A stretch of DNA of 49,755 nt from an uncultured Flavonifractor sp. (GCF_944383115.1 NZ_CALWOJ010000007.1:1-49755); one strand, 5' to 3'; shown: positions 30,005 to 39,004, counted from the first letter of the stretch. The notes: generated by a model not told the origin, from the letters alone. Numbers and translations are program-made.

Positions 30005-30571
30005 TCACAAGTTCAGGTCCGCCGGCGTGTCCACGTCGAAGAGTTCCCGGGGGCTGTCCGCCTCCACCAGCAACAGCCGCTCCCGGTGGCGTTTCACCAC
30101 AGCTCCGCCGCCGGTGTCCCCGGTAAGGACGGCCAATTCTCCGAAAAGATCGGCTGGGAAGATCACCGGGTTGCCCCGTTGCCCCATCCAGGACAGGGCG
30201 CAGATGGCGTTTTCTGATTCCTTAAAGGTATCTTTTAGACGTATAATACTATTTGTGGTCAAAAAAGGCTGGTCGCACACCGAAAACAGCACCCCATCCA
30301 TGCCCTCCATTCGGGACAGGCCCAGACGAATGGAGGCGGAGATACCCTCCGCCCCGTCCGGGTTGTGGAGCGGGAGGAAGCCCAGTTCCTCCCCGGCGTG
30401 CAGCACCTCCTGATAGGGGGAGCAGACCGCCAGTCGGTCCAGACCCGCCCCGGCCAGGGTGGTCATAGCGCGGCGGTAGAGGGGGACGCCCTCTACCAAC
30501 CTCAACAGTTTATTGGAGCCGAACCGCCGGCCCTGACCGGAGGCCAACAGTACCGCCCCGATCCGTTTCAT
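30005..30571 (-). CDS. mocA: Molybdenum cofactor nucleotidyltransferase (MocA-like)
   Basis: A 188-residue NTP-transferase that attaches CMP (or GMP) to molybdopterin for hydroxylase enzymes. It begins MKRIGAVLLASGQGRRFGSNKLL (nucleotide loop, MobA-type LASGxGxRFG). LHNPDGAEGISASIRLGL, LFSVCDQPFLTTNSI and GQRGNPVIFP follow, then GDTGGGAV and FDVDTPADL. These favour MocA over MobA. Its start overlaps the hydA stop by 4 bases. It links the hydA operon to molybdenum-hydroxylase function. Confidence 0.9.
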   Translation of the reverse strand: MKRIGAVLLASGQGRRFGSNKLLRLVEGVPLYRRAMTTLAGAGLDRLAVCSPYQEVLHAGEELGFLPLHNPDGAEGISASIRLGLSRMEGMDGVLFSVCDQPFLTTNSIIRLKDTFKESENAICALSWMGQRGNPVIFPADLFGELAVLTGDTGGGAVVKRHRERLLLVEADSPRELFDVDTPADLNL

Positions 30572-31950
30572 CGCCAGAACTGGGCGGGGCCACGGGACAC
30601 ATAGCGGCCCAGACCCTCCTGAACCACCTTGCCGTCCTTTACTGCCACCTGGCCGTCCAGCAGCACCGTGTCGGTGCGCCCCGCCATCTCCATGCCCTCG
30701 TAGGGGGTGTAGTCCACCCGCTGATATTGGGCCTCGGCGGTAATACGCCAGGTATAATCAGGATCAAAGATTACGATATCGGCGTCGCTGCCCACCGCCA
30801 GAGCGCCCTTCTGGGGGAACATGCCGAAGAGCTGGGCGGGGTGCTGGGCCAGAGCCAGCATCATCTGGTGGGGGGTGATGCGGCCGGACTTCACGCCGCA
30901 GGTGTACATAATGGGGGGGCGGTGCTCGGTGCCGGGGATGCCGCCGGGGATGGCGGAGAAGTCATCCTTGCCCAGCATCTTGGTGGGGTTGAAGTTGAAG
31001 GAGCAGTGGTCGGTACCGATGGTGTCGATCTCTCCGTTCTCCAGGGCCTCCCACAGGGCGTCCACATCGGACTGGGGCCGGGCGGGAGGGGCGCACACAT
31101 ACTTGGCGCTCTCGAAGCCGGGCAGGTGGTACTTGTCCTCGGTGAGGGTGAAGTACTGGGGACAGGACTCCAGGTAGACCTTCTGGCCCCGGTTCCGGGC
31201 GGCACGGGCCGCCTCCAGGCCCCGCTGGGTGGACAGGTGGACCACATTGACGGGGTAGCCCGCCTGCTCGGCCAGAGCCAGCCAGCGGTCCACCGCCTCC
31301 GCCTCCATGACGGCGGTGTGGGACAGGGGATGGCTGGCGGGGGAGAGCTTGCCGGCGGCCTTCAGCTCGGCGATGGCCCGGTCAATGAGGTCGCCGTTCT
31401 CGCAGTGGCAGCCCACCACGCCGCCCTCCTTGCCCACGGCCTTGATGACCTCGTAGGCCACGCCGTCGGAGATGCGGATGTTGGCGTAGGCCAGGTACAC
31501 CTTGTAGGAGGTGACGCCCTGGGCGGTCATCCGGGGGATCTCCGCGATGATGCGGCTGTCCCAGTCCTTGATGGTCATGTGGAAGCCGTAGTGGCAGCTG
31601 GCGTGGCCGTCGGCCCGGGCATGCCACTCGTCCAGGGCGGACTGGAGGGAGGCCCCCCGCTCCGGCTCGGCAAAGTCCAGCACGCAGGTGGTGCCGCCGG
31701 CCAGGGCGGCTTTGGTGCCGCTTTCCCAGTTATCGGCGGTCTCCCGGATGGTGCCCTTGTTCATTTCAAAGTGGGTGTGGGTGTCGATAAAGCCGGGGAA
31801 CACCAGCTTGCCCGCGGCATCGATGACCTGGCTGTCTCCCACCGGCAGGCCGGGGCCGATCTCGGTAATTTTGTCCCCCTCCACCCGCAGGTCGGCCTGA
31901 ACGGGGCCCTGGGGACAGATCAAAGTGCCGTGTTGAATAAGGATGGACAT
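30568..31950 (-). CDS. hydA: Dihydropyrimidinase/D-hydantoinase-type cyclic amidohydrolase
   Basis: A 460-residue metal-dependent hydrolase that opens cyclic amides (hydantoins, dihydropyrimidines or purine breakdown rings). Metal ligands seen: FIDTHTHFEM (HxH), the carbamylated-Lys site SYKVYLAYANI, His in GCHCENGDLI, His in NVVHLSTQRG, and Asp in IGTDHCSFNF. It is most like the HydA (YgeZ/SsnA-neighbourhood) group that travels with selenium-molybdenum enzymes. It is coupled to mocA downstream. Upstream on the same strand are a small membrane gene and two PLP enzymes. The substrate is not deducible from sequence alone. Confidence 0.9.
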   Translation of the reverse strand: MSILIQHGTLICPQGPVQADLRVEGDKITEIGPGLPVGDSQVIDAAGKLVFPGFIDTHTHFEMNKGTIRETADNWESGTKAALAGGTTCVLDFAEPERGASLQSALDEWHARADGHASCHYGFHMTIKDWDSRIIAEIPRMTAQGVTSYKVYLAYANIRISDGVAYEVIKAVGKEGGVVGCHCENGDLIDRAIAELKAAGKLSPASHPLSHTAVMEAEAVDRWLALAEQAGYPVNVVHLSTQRGLEAARAARNRGQKVYLESCPQYFTLTEDKYHLPGFESAKYVCAPPARPQSDVDALWEALENGEIDTIGTDHCSFNFNPTKMLGKDDFSAIPGGIPGTEHRPPIMYTCGVKSGRITPHQMMLALAQHPAQLFGMFPQKGALAVGSDADIVIFDPDYTWRITAEAQYQRVDYTPYEGMEMAGRTDTVLLDGQVAVKDGKVVQEGLGRYVSRGPAQFWR

Positions 31951-31969
31951 GAGAGGGACCTCCTTTCCT

Positions 31970-32308
31970 TTACAGCTGCATGATCAGGATGGGAACAACG
32001 ATTTTTATAGCGCCTACGATCAGGGTCATAAAGGTGAGCAGGGCCAGGGCGCTGAACCGCTTGCCGAAAGCGTCCTGCCAGCGGTCCAGCATACGGGTGA
32101 AATTGGCCATCCGGCGCTGGGGGCCCAGCAGGTCGGCCATGCCCCGGAACAGGGTGTAGGCCAGATAGCCCAGCCACACGGCGATGAGTACGAAGGTGAG
32201 GGTACCGTCATGGCGCCAGAACAGCAGAAGATAGAGGGAGAGGATAAAGCTGGCCAGGGTCAGGATAAAGTGGGCCCAGACCCCCATTTTGGCGGCGCGT
32301 TCATTCAT
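31970..32308 (-). CDS. Small membrane protein in the hydA operon
   Basis: A 112-residue protein not recognised. Hydrophobic segments lie at about residues 9-29 (GVWAHFILTLASFILSLYLL), 36-54 (LTFVLIAVWLGYLAYTLF) and 88-110 (LALLTFMTLIVGAIKIVVPIL). A basic amphipathic loop (PQRRMANFTRMLDRWQDAFGKRF) lies between the second and third. It sits 19 bp before hydA and 29 bp after the threonine-synthase-like gene, so it is probably co-transcribed. It could be a transporter accessory or a membrane anchor for the enzymes; only position suggests this. Confidence 0.75.
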   Translation of the reverse strand: MNERAAKMGVWAHFILTLASFILSLYLLLFWRHDGTLTFVLIAVWLGYLAYTLFRGMADLLGPQRRMANFTRMLDRWQDAFGKRFSALALLTFMTLIVGAIKIVVPILIMQL

Positions 32309-32337
32309 GGTGATAGATTTCCTTTCTTTGGTTGGTT

Positions 32338-33576
32338 TCAGGGACGGATGCCCGCCCGGTCAAAGGCGTCCAGAAGGGCGTCCATGTCCGGTTTCACCAG
32401 CATGGGTTCCCCGGCAGCCTTGATGCCGTTTTGCACGTCCTTGAGGCCGTTGCCGGTGACAATGCTCACCACCGTGCTGTCGGGGGAGATGAGGCCCAGC
32501 TCCAGGGCCTTCTTCACCCCGGCGGTGCCGGCGACCCCGGCGGGTTCCCCAAACACGCCCTGGGTGCGGCCCAGCAGGCGCATGGCGGCCAAAATCTCCT
32601 CGTCGGATACGTTGACGGCCACACCGTGGGAGGCCCGGATGGCGCCCAGGGCCTTATCCGGGTTGCGGGGCACCCCCACGGCGATGGAGTCGGCCAGGGT
32701 GTTCTCCTCCATGGGCGACCAGGGCTGTCCGGTCTGGATAGCCCGGTTCAGGGGGCAGCAGCCCTCGGCCTGGACGGCGATAAGCCTGGGCAGCCTGTCA
32801 ATGAGGCCCACCTCGTAGAGGTCCACAAGGCCCTTCCAGGCCCCGGCGATGGTGCAGCCGTCCCCCACGGACAGGGCGATGTAGTCGGGCACCTGCCAGT
32901 TCAGCTGCTCCATGATCTCCAGGGTCACCGTCTTTTTGCCCTCGGACAGGTAGGGGTTGATGGCGGCGTTGCGGTTGTACCAGCCCCACTTGTCGATGGC
33001 GGCCTTGGACAGCTCGAAGGTGTCCTCATAGGAGCCGTCCACGCTGATGACGGTGGAGCCGAAGATCCGCAGCTGGGCCACCTTGCCCTTGGGGGCCCGG
33101 CTGGGTACGAAGATGTAGGTGGACAGCCCCGCCGCCGCGGCGTTGCCCGCCAGGGAGGAGGCGGCGTTGCCGGTGGAGGAGCAGGCGATGGTATCCGCCC
33201 CCGCCTCCTTTGCCTTGACCACCGCCAGGGCGGAGGCCCGGTCCTTCAGGGAGGCGGTGGGGTTCTGGCCGTCATCCTTGATGTACAGCTGTTTCAGCCC
33301 CAGTTCCGCCCCCAGCCGGCCGGCCTCGTAGAGGGGGGACCAGCCCACCCGCAGGGGCGGGGGAGCGGAGTCCTCCTCGATGGGCAGCAGAGACCGGTAC
33401 CGCCACATGGAGCGATCCGGGTTTTGGGCCAGCTTTTCCCGGGAAAGATCCCGGCGGAGGGCGGCGTAGTCGTACCGGATATCCAGGATGCCCCCGCAGG
33501 AGCAGGTGGTGAGGTTGGGGACGGCGGCGTATTCCCTGCCGCATTTGACGCACTTGGCGCCCAGAACGTATTTCAT
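32338..33576 (-). CDS. Threonine synthase-like PLP enzyme with zinc-ribbon N-terminus
   Basis: A 412-residue fold-type-II PLP enzyme. The N-terminus has four cysteines (CVKCG and TTCSCGG) of a small zinc ribbon, common in archaeal/clostridial threonine synthases. The core has NPTASLKDRASALAV (PLP Lys in SLKDR), ACSSTGNAASSLAG (phosphate loop), ALSVGDGCTIAGAWKG, EPAGVAGTAGVKKAL and SIVTGNGLKD. By family it would make threonine from phosphohomoserine. However, its place beside hydA and a second PLP enzyme suggests a beta-elimination role in a catabolic path. It holds one Noc-site-like palindrome at 33,435-33,446. It lies 14 bp after the other PLP gene. Confidence 0.85.
   Translation of the reverse strand: MKYVLGAKCVKCGREYAAVPNLTTCSCGGILDIRYDYAALRRDLSREKLAQNPDRSMWRYRSLLPIEEDSAPPPLRVGWSPLYEAGRLGAELGLKQLYIKDDGQNPTASLKDRASALAVVKAKEAGADTIACSSTGNAASSLAGNAAAAGLSTYIFVPSRAPKGKVAQLRIFGSTVISVDGSYEDTFELSKAAIDKWGWYNRNAAINPYLSEGKKTVTLEIMEQLNWQVPDYIALSVGDGCTIAGAWKGLVDLYEVGLIDRLPRLIAVQAEGCCPLNRAIQTGQPWSPMEENTLADSIAVGVPRNPDKALGAIRASHGVAVNVSDEEILAAMRLLGRTQGVFGEPAGVAGTAGVKKALELGLISPDSTVVSIVTGNGLKDVQNGIKAAGEPMLVKPDMDALLDAFDRAGIRP
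33435..33446. promoter_or_regulatory. Second Noc-binding-site-like palindrome (in coding sequence)
   Basis: TTTCCCGGGAAA lies within the threonine-synthase-like gene, with T and G as flanking bases instead of A and T, so 12 of the 14 consensus bases match. Confidence 0.5.
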
Positions 33577-33590
33577 GAAGCAGCCTCCTT

Positions 33591-35057
33591 TTACAGGCCC
33601 TTCAGCACCCCGGTCTCCTCGTTAAAGGCCCGGATCAGCTCATCCAGCGCGTCGGCCTGGCTGTGGACGTCGGCCCATTCGGAGCCGTACCACAGGTCGT
33701 TGAGCTGCTGGGCGGTCTTGCCCTGCTGCTCCACCCAGGTGTAATACTTCAGGTTGTGGACCCGCTTGCGGTCGTAGTAGCCCAGCTCCGCCATGCAGTC
33801 GGTCTTCAGGCCCATCAGGTGCAGGGCGAAGTCAAAAGCGGCCGTCTTGGCGTCGTATTCGCCCAGCTGCTCGGTCAGCTCCGCCAGGCGGGAGCGGTAC
33901 ATATCCGCCGAGTCGGTCAGCACGGTACACACCACGTCATGCTCGGTCAGCTCGTAATACTTGGCCAGCTTGATGCAGCACAGCACGTTGGCGATGCCCG
34001 AAATGCCCATGAAGGACAGAACCTCCACCACCGCCGGGTCCACGCCCGCCTCGGCCAGCTGGGCCTTGCCCGCCGGTTCGTTGAACAGCCGCAGCAGAGC
34101 CATAGCGTCGGCGTCGTCCACGTCGATGACCATATCGGTGTTTTTCACATTGTGGATCCAGGGCACATGCTTGTCGCCGATGCCCTCCACCCGGTGGTCG
34201 CCGAAGCCGTTGTTCAGGATGGTGGGGCACTGGACGGCCTCGCCCACCGCCAGCTTCATGGCGGGGTAGACCTCCTTCAGGTAGTCGCCGCAGCCGATGG
34301 TGCCGGCGGAGCCGGAGGTGAAGCAGGCGCCCGCCAGCCGGTCGCCTGGCCGCTTGGCGTCCTCAAAGGCCTCGGCCACCGCCGCGCCGGTGACCTTGTA
34401 GTGCCACAGATGGTTGCCCATCTCGGCAAACTGGTTAAAAATCATGCAGCTGGGGTCCCGGCTCAGCTCATTGGTCTTGTCGAAGATCTCCTTCACGTTG
34501 GACTCGCAGCCGGGGGTCTTGATGACCTCGGCGTCGATGGAGGCCAGCCAGTCAAACCGCTCCTGACTCATGCCGGCGGGGAGAATGGCCACCCCGTGGA
34601 CTCCCAGCAGCCGGGAGTTGAAGGCGCCGCCCCGGCAGTAGTTGCCGGTGGAGGGCCATACCGCCTTTTGGGCGGCGGCGTCGAACTGGCCGGTGACCAG
34701 CCGGGGCGCCAGGCAGCCGAAGGAGGCGCCCACCTTGTGGCAGCCGGTGGGGAACCACTTGCCCACCAGGCACAGGATGCGGGCGGGCACGCCGGTGAGG
34801 GCGGGAGGCAGCTCGATATAGTTGGGGGCGGAGCGGTACAACCCGCCGCTGGCAACCGGCTGGTTCTTCCAGGTAATGCGGAAGAGGTTGGCCGGGTCCA
34901 CGTCCCACAGGCCCACATGGGTCAGCCGGTCCTGGATGGGCTGAGGCACCGTCTCAGGATGGATCATATTCTCAAAAGTGGGGATCACCACGCCGTTTTC
35001 CCGGGCAATGCGGATGTTATGCTCCAGGGTCTGGCGATGAACGGTCAGGTCAATCAT
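33591..35057 (-). CDS. Fold-type-II PLP enzyme of unassigned specificity
   Basis: A 488-residue enzyme resembling the cysteine synthase/tryptophan synthase beta fold. FPTGCHKVGASFGCLAP holds the probable PLP Lys, VWPSTGNYCRGGAFNSRLLG is the phosphate-binding STGN loop, and GACFTSGSAGTIGCGDYL is a second glycine-rich loop. It is longer than standard O-acetylserine sulfhydrylases, with a long N-terminal extension and C-terminal helical part (YYTWVEQQGKTAQQLNDLW). The start at 35057 has AAGGAGG 7 bases upstream. It is first in the run that continues with the threonine-synthase-like gene, the small membrane gene, hydA and mocA. A diaminopropionate ammonia-lyase-like reaction is one possibility; function not assigned. 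Confidence 0.8.
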   Translation of the reverse strand: MIDLTVHRQTLEHNIRIARENGVVIPTFENMIHPETVPQPIQDRLTHVGLWDVDPANLFRITWKNQPVASGGLYRSAPNYIELPPALTGVPARILCLVGKWFPTGCHKVGASFGCLAPRLVTGQFDAAAQKAVWPSTGNYCRGGAFNSRLLGVHGVAILPAGMSQERFDWLASIDAEVIKTPGCESNVKEIFDKTNELSRDPSCMIFNQFAEMGNHLWHYKVTGAAVAEAFEDAKRPGDRLAGACFTSGSAGTIGCGDYLKEVYPAMKLAVGEAVQCPTILNNGFGDHRVEGIGDKHVPWIHNVKNTDMVIDVDDADAMALLRLFNEPAGKAQLAEAGVDPAVVEVLSFMGISGIANVLCCIKLAKYYELTEHDVVCTVLTDSADMYRSRLAELTEQLGEYDAKTAAFDFALHLMGLKTDCMAELGYYDRKRVHNLKYYTWVEQQGKTAQQLNDLWYGSEWADVHSQADALDELIRAFNEETGVLKGL

Positions 35058-35173
35058 GTACACGCCTCCTTACAGAGATACTTACCAACATGATAGCACA
35101 TGACGCTGAGAAATCAAGGAAAAGTATCCCGCAGAAAAGGGAAAAAGTGGGGATATGGTGTCAAAGCAATCAA

Positions 35174-35206
35174 AAGGACGGGCTGCAAAAACAGCAGCCC
35201 GTCCTT
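35174..35206 (-). terminator. Terminator of the GntR-ABC operon
   Basis: On the minus strand AAGGACGGGCTGC / GCAGCCCGTCCTT with a 7-base loop, followed by TTGATT. It lies 17 bp after the permease stop. The remaining 116 bp up to the PLP gene start hold nothing else recognised. Confidence 0.88.
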
Positions 35207-35223
35207 GAAGGGGGATGGGGGGA

Positions 35224-37125
35224 TCACTGGTTGCTCATCTGATGCACCTCTGTCTGGGAGAGGAAGGCATGAGGGTAGTCGCTCAGCACCTGCATGGTGT
35301 GGACGGCGCTCTTTTGCAGGGTGATGGTGACGGTGTAGGTGGTGGCTGCGGAGGAGGAAGCGGTGCCGCCGGAGACGCCGGTCTGGTCCAGCCGGAAGGT
35401 CAGCTCCAGGTCGGTATAGCAGCAGTTATCCATCCGCTCCTGGTCCTCCAGCAGGTAGCGGCGGCCCAGATTGCCCTGGGCCAGGTCGGTCTGCACCGCC
35501 TCCAGCAGAGGCTCCAGCAGGTCGGCGGGCAGGTACTCGAAGCCGTAGCTGTCGTCCTCCGGGTTGTACAGGTTCATCAGGCAGGCGTCCACCAGCCGGG
35601 CGGTCTCCCCAATGGAGCCGAAATAGATCTCGCTGGTCACCTGGGGCTGGTTGATGAGCTGGGACAGCCGGGCGGCGGGGGTGGAGGGGTCCTCCAGATC
35701 CTCCGCCCGGATGGGCAGATCATACCTCCGCTCCAGCACAGTGCCGTCGGTCAGCTCATACCACAGGCGGACGGAGGTGTTGGTCTCCACCTGCAGGTCC
35801 AGGCCGTTGGACTGGGTGATCCAGGACTCGGTGCTGATTCCGCTGGCCTGCACCGCCTCCAGTTCATCCTTGCGGTCGGTGATGGCGGAATGAAGGGCGG
35901 TAATCTCCCCAATGGTCTGGGGGTCGGTGGCGGTGAAGCTGGGGTAGCTGCCGGTGTCATAGGGCGCGCTGTTCATACCGCTGATCTGCACCGACTTGAC
36001 CTGAGCGGCGTCGGGCACCTTCCGCTCAAAGCCCAGCAGGTCCAGCTCCAGGGTGGCCATGGCGGCCACCAGACACACCAGAAAGATCACGCAGCCCTTC
36101 CAGCTGGTTTTGAATACCCACAGCCGCTTTTTCAGCAGCATTTCCGCGATGAAGCAGCCCACGGCGCCCCACAGCAGCATCCAGCCCAGCAGGGTCCAGG
36201 CCCCCTGGGGCAGCAGGGTGTAGAAGATGGAGTAGAAGAAGGCCCCCAGGGTAATGGCGCAGCACAGGGCCATGCCGTAGCGGAACACCGGGCGCACCCA
36301 GCCCACGGTGATCACGTCGCCCGCCCGCTCCAGCTGGCGGCGGTTATAGACCGCCAGGGCGATCCCCGCCAGCACCAGGCCGATGAGGGCGTAGAGGACC
36401 ACCAGACCCAGGCCGCAGTAGCGGGGGGTGCTGCTCATGTAGTCCAGGCCGGTGGCTCGAAGCAGCTTGAGAGCGGGGGTAAACCACATGGCCCACTTCT
36501 CGGCCCACTCCGCGCCGTTAAAGCCGAAGAGAAATTCCCGTGCAATGTTCTCTAACAGATAGGTGATAACGGCGGCCAGGAAGTTGAGGATCAGATAGAA
36601 GGCGGGCAGGGCCAGGATGTGGCCGGTAAACATGGCGCAGAACACGGCGAAGGAGTAGAAGAACAGGCACAGAAGGCAGGTGACCACCAGCCAGGTGAAC
36701 AGGGAACTGAACACCACCGAGCCGTTGAGGGCCTCCGCCACCAGGGCCAGCAGAAAGACCCCGAAGTTGGGCACCCACAGAAAGGCCAGTCCGGACAGAT
36801 AGTTGGTGAGGAACAGGCCCTCCCGCCGCATGGGCAGGGCGTGGAGCATCCCCACCGAGCGGACGGAGTAGAGGTAGGAGAACACCGCCATGGCGCACAG
36901 GATACCAAAGAGGAAGGCCAGCACCAGGGCCATGTTCCGGCTGCCGTCCAGCAGGGTCAGGGGGAATTCCCAGGCGTTCCCCTTGTTCCAGACGTCCCGG
37001 CGCAGCAGCACTCCCGCCGGCAGCAGCACCACCCAGATCAGGGCGTACAATCCCCAAATGGGCCAGAACCGGGCCAGATTCTTTCCAAACAGGGTAGGAT
37101 TAAAGTACGATTTCCCGGATCCCAT
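35224..37125 (-). CDS. Large ABC-2-type membrane subunit
   Basis: A 633-residue membrane protein. The first 400 residues have about ten hydrophobic segments (for example WGLYALIWVVLLPAGVLL, NMALVLAFLFGILCAMAVFSYL, LGWMLLWGAVGCFIAEMLL). HALPMRREGLFLTNYLSG resembles the coupling region of bacitracin/antibiotic-efflux permeases. The C-terminal about 230 residues form a soluble domain with beta-rich and polar sequence after a last helix near ISL-type GCVIFLVCLVAAMATLEL. The ATG at 37125 follows GGGAGGTGAGG. It overlaps the ATPase gene by 26 bases. Probably exports or protects against a peptide or lipid compound; the substrate is unknown. Confidence 0.85.
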   Translation of the reverse strand: MGSGKSYFNPTLFGKNLARFWPIWGLYALIWVVLLPAGVLLRRDVWNKGNAWEFPLTLLDGSRNMALVLAFLFGILCAMAVFSYLYSVRSVGMLHALPMRREGLFLTNYLSGLAFLWVPNFGVFLLALVAEALNGSVVFSSLFTWLVVTCLLCLFFYSFAVFCAMFTGHILALPAFYLILNFLAAVITYLLENIAREFLFGFNGAEWAEKWAMWFTPALKLLRATGLDYMSSTPRYCGLGLVVLYALIGLVLAGIALAVYNRRQLERAGDVITVGWVRPVFRYGMALCCAITLGAFFYSIFYTLLPQGAWTLLGWMLLWGAVGCFIAEMLLKKRLWVFKTSWKGCVIFLVCLVAAMATLELDLLGFERKVPDAAQVKSVQISGMNSAPYDTGSYPSFTATDPQTIGEITALHSAITDRKDELEAVQASGISTESWITQSNGLDLQVETNTSVRLWYELTDGTVLERRYDLPIRAEDLEDPSTPAARLSQLINQPQVTSEIYFGSIGETARLVDACLMNLYNPEDDSYGFEYLPADLLEPLLEAVQTDLAQGNLGRRYLLEDQERMDNCCYTDLELTFRLDQTGVSGGTASSSAATTYTVTITLQKSAVHTMQVLSDYPHAFLSQTEVHQMSNQ

Positions 37126-38002
37126 AGTCCTCACCTCCCAACTCGTAAATAAAGATCTCCTCCAAGGTCAGAGGCAGGGCATCCATCAGGATGGGGGCAT
37201 AGGCGGCCAGCCGGTTGGTAACGTCGGTGGCGTTGCCGCGGACAATGAGGGTGTGGATGCGGCCCACCTGAGAGACGTGAAGAACCTCCAGATCCTCCGG
37301 CATCTGGGGCATCTCCCGCTCCTGAAACACGATCTGCATTTTCACCACGTTCTCCTGCAGGTCGGACAGGGAACGCTCAATGAGTACCTTGCCGTGGGAC
37401 AGGATACCCACATGGTCGCACACATCCTCCAGCTCCCGCAGGTTGTGGGAGGACACCAGCACCGTGGTGCCCTGCTCGGCCACGTCCCCCATGAGCAGGG
37501 ACCACACTTGCCGGCGCATCACCGGGTCCAGGCCGTCCACCGGTTCGTCCAGTACCAACACCTCCGGCCGGCAGCACAGGGCCAGCCAGAAGGCGGACTG
37601 CTTCTGCATGCCCTTGGACAGGCGGCGGATGGGCTGGCGCTCGTCCACATTGGTAAACACGTCCTTGAGGGCCTTGTATCGAGCCATGTCGAACCGTGGG
37701 TAAAAACCCTTGTAAAAACGCATCATGTCCCGGGTGGAGGCGGACAGGAAATAGTACAGCTCGTCAGGGATGTCGGCAATGCGGGCCTTGGCGGCGGGGT
37801 TTTCGTAGATGGGGTTGCCGTCCAGCAGCACCGAGCCGGAGTCCTGCCGGTACACTCCGGTGACATGGCGCAGCAGGGTGGACTTGCCCGCCCCGTTGGG
37901 GCCCACCAGGCCGTAGATGGAACCCTGGGGTACCGTCATGGTCAGCCCGTCCAGGGCGCGAAAGCCGTCGAAGGTCTTGATCACATTTTTGGCTTCGATC
38001 AT
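37100..38002 (-). CDS. ABC transporter ATP-binding protein
   Basis: A 300-residue ATPase, YtrB/BcrA-like. Walker A GLVGPNGAGKSTLLRHV (GPNGAGKST), signature RLSKGMQKQSAFWLALCC (the consensus SGG/SKGM type), Walker B VLVLDEPVDGLDPVM, and switch VLVSSHNLREL. The C-terminal part ends EEIFIYELGGED. The start ATG at 38002 has GAGGAGGG upstream and shares ATGA with the GntR stop. It energises the membrane subunit downstream. Confidence 0.94.
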   Translation of the reverse strand: MIEAKNVIKTFDGFRALDGLTMTVPQGSIYGLVGPNGAGKSTLLRHVTGVYRQDSGSVLLDGNPIYENPAAKARIADIPDELYYFLSASTRDMMRFYKGFYPRFDMARYKALKDVFTNVDERQPIRRLSKGMQKQSAFWLALCCRPEVLVLDEPVDGLDPVMRRQVWSLLMGDVAEQGTTVLVSSHNLRELEDVCDHVGILSHGKVLIERSLSDLQENVVKMQIVFQEREMPQMPEDLEVLHVSQVGRIHTLIVRGNATDVTNRLAAYAPILMDALPLTLEEIFIYELGGEDYGIREIVL

Positions 38003-38388
38003 GGGTTGCCCTCCTCTCTGGCAGCCTGACGGGCGGCGGCCTCGTCCAGGCGGCGGGCCAGTTCCCCCGCCGTCATGCCCAGAAAGAGCAGTTCTGCCGC
38101 GGAGGAATCAAAGTCCCTGAGCAGCAGCTCCCGCCGGGCGGACTTCACGTCGGCCTGGGGGGCGGCAAAGGAACCCTTGCCCGCCACCGTATACAGATAA
38201 CCCTCCTGCTCCAGGGACTCATAGGCCCGCTGGATGGTGTTGGGATTGATGGCCAGCGAAGTGGCCAGCGCCCGTACCGAGGGTAGTTTGTCCCCCTCCT
38301 GGAGGGCCCCCGTGACCACCAGGTGCCGCAGCCCATCCTTTACCTGTTCGTAGATGGGCCGGGCGTCCCGGTAATTCAGTTGGATCAT
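37999..38388 (-). CDS. GntR-family regulator, YtrA type
   Basis: A 129-residue repressor. The N-terminal winged helix shows RPIYEQVKDGLRHLVVTGAL, DKLPSVRALATSLAINPNTIQRAYESLEQEG and YTVAGKGSFA. The short C-terminal helical part (about 45 residues) is typical of the YtrA subfamily, which controls ABC export operons such as ytrABCDEF. It heads the operon with the ATPase and membrane subunit. A dyad at 38412-38432 upstream is the probable operator. Confidence 0.93.
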   Translation of the reverse strand: MIQLNYRDARPIYEQVKDGLRHLVVTGALQEGDKLPSVRALATSLAINPNTIQRAYESLEQEGYLYTVAGKGSFAAPQADVKSARRELLLRDFDSSAAELLFLGMTAGELARRLDEAAARQAAREEGNP

Positions 38389-38411
38389 CCTGGCATCTCC
38401 TTTCCGGGAAG

Positions 38412-38432
38412 TGTATCACTTGCATTAGTACA
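38412..38432. promoter_or_regulatory. Candidate YtrA-type operator
   Basis: The imperfect dyad TGTATCA-cttgca-TTAGTACA (21 bp, with TGTA/TACA ends) resembles operators of YtrA-type GntR repressors and lies 24 bp upstream of the regulator start. Confidence 0.6.
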
Positions 38433-38439
38433 GTCAGTA

Positions 38440-39004
38440 TACCTATCTCTGAAAAGAAAATCTTTAAAAAAGTCTGACGATTTTCCGGCCCTTTGGTAAA
38501 AAGATGGCCTTTTGTTTAAAATTGTTTAAATTCACCAAAGTAAAGTGGTAGGAAAAGCAAAAAATAGGCAAAAAACTGTAAGATTATGAAATAATTTTAC
38601 TGATAATGGATGATCGGCGAAACTTTAAGCGTGTGACGGAGTAAAAATAAAAATTTTTTAAATGCAAGTTGTCCCTGCAAAAATATCGAGAAATAAAAAA
38701 TGTTGCCTAAAGAAACTTTTTTGTGCGCAAAGAGAGGACAATCAAAATAAATTTGTGCGCTGCAAGAGGAATAACGAGGTTAATGATAAAAATGCGACTC
38801 AATAAAATTACGCATGAATAAAATAATGCAAAACAATGCAGAACTGGATGTAAAAACACAGCAAATACAAATACATACATGTAAAATTTTATGAGAATGG
38901 ACGTATATTTGGCGATGTTGCCCTTGAAATTTAGTAAGGTGAATGATAAAATAGTGAAACAACGGGTACAAATACAACAAGTTGCCCAAAAACACAATGG
39001 CGAG
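38440..39004. other. AT-rich non-coding stretch
   Basis: About 565 bp of strongly AT-rich DNA in an otherwise GC-rich window. No reading frame has a ribosome-binding site or family resemblance. Several copies of GTTGCCT/GTTGCCC (near 38,700, 38,916 and 38,981) and two TTGTGCGC (near 38,721 and 38,753) are present. No terminator or tRNA is seen. It may be imported DNA flanking the surface-protein gene. Confidence 0.6.
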
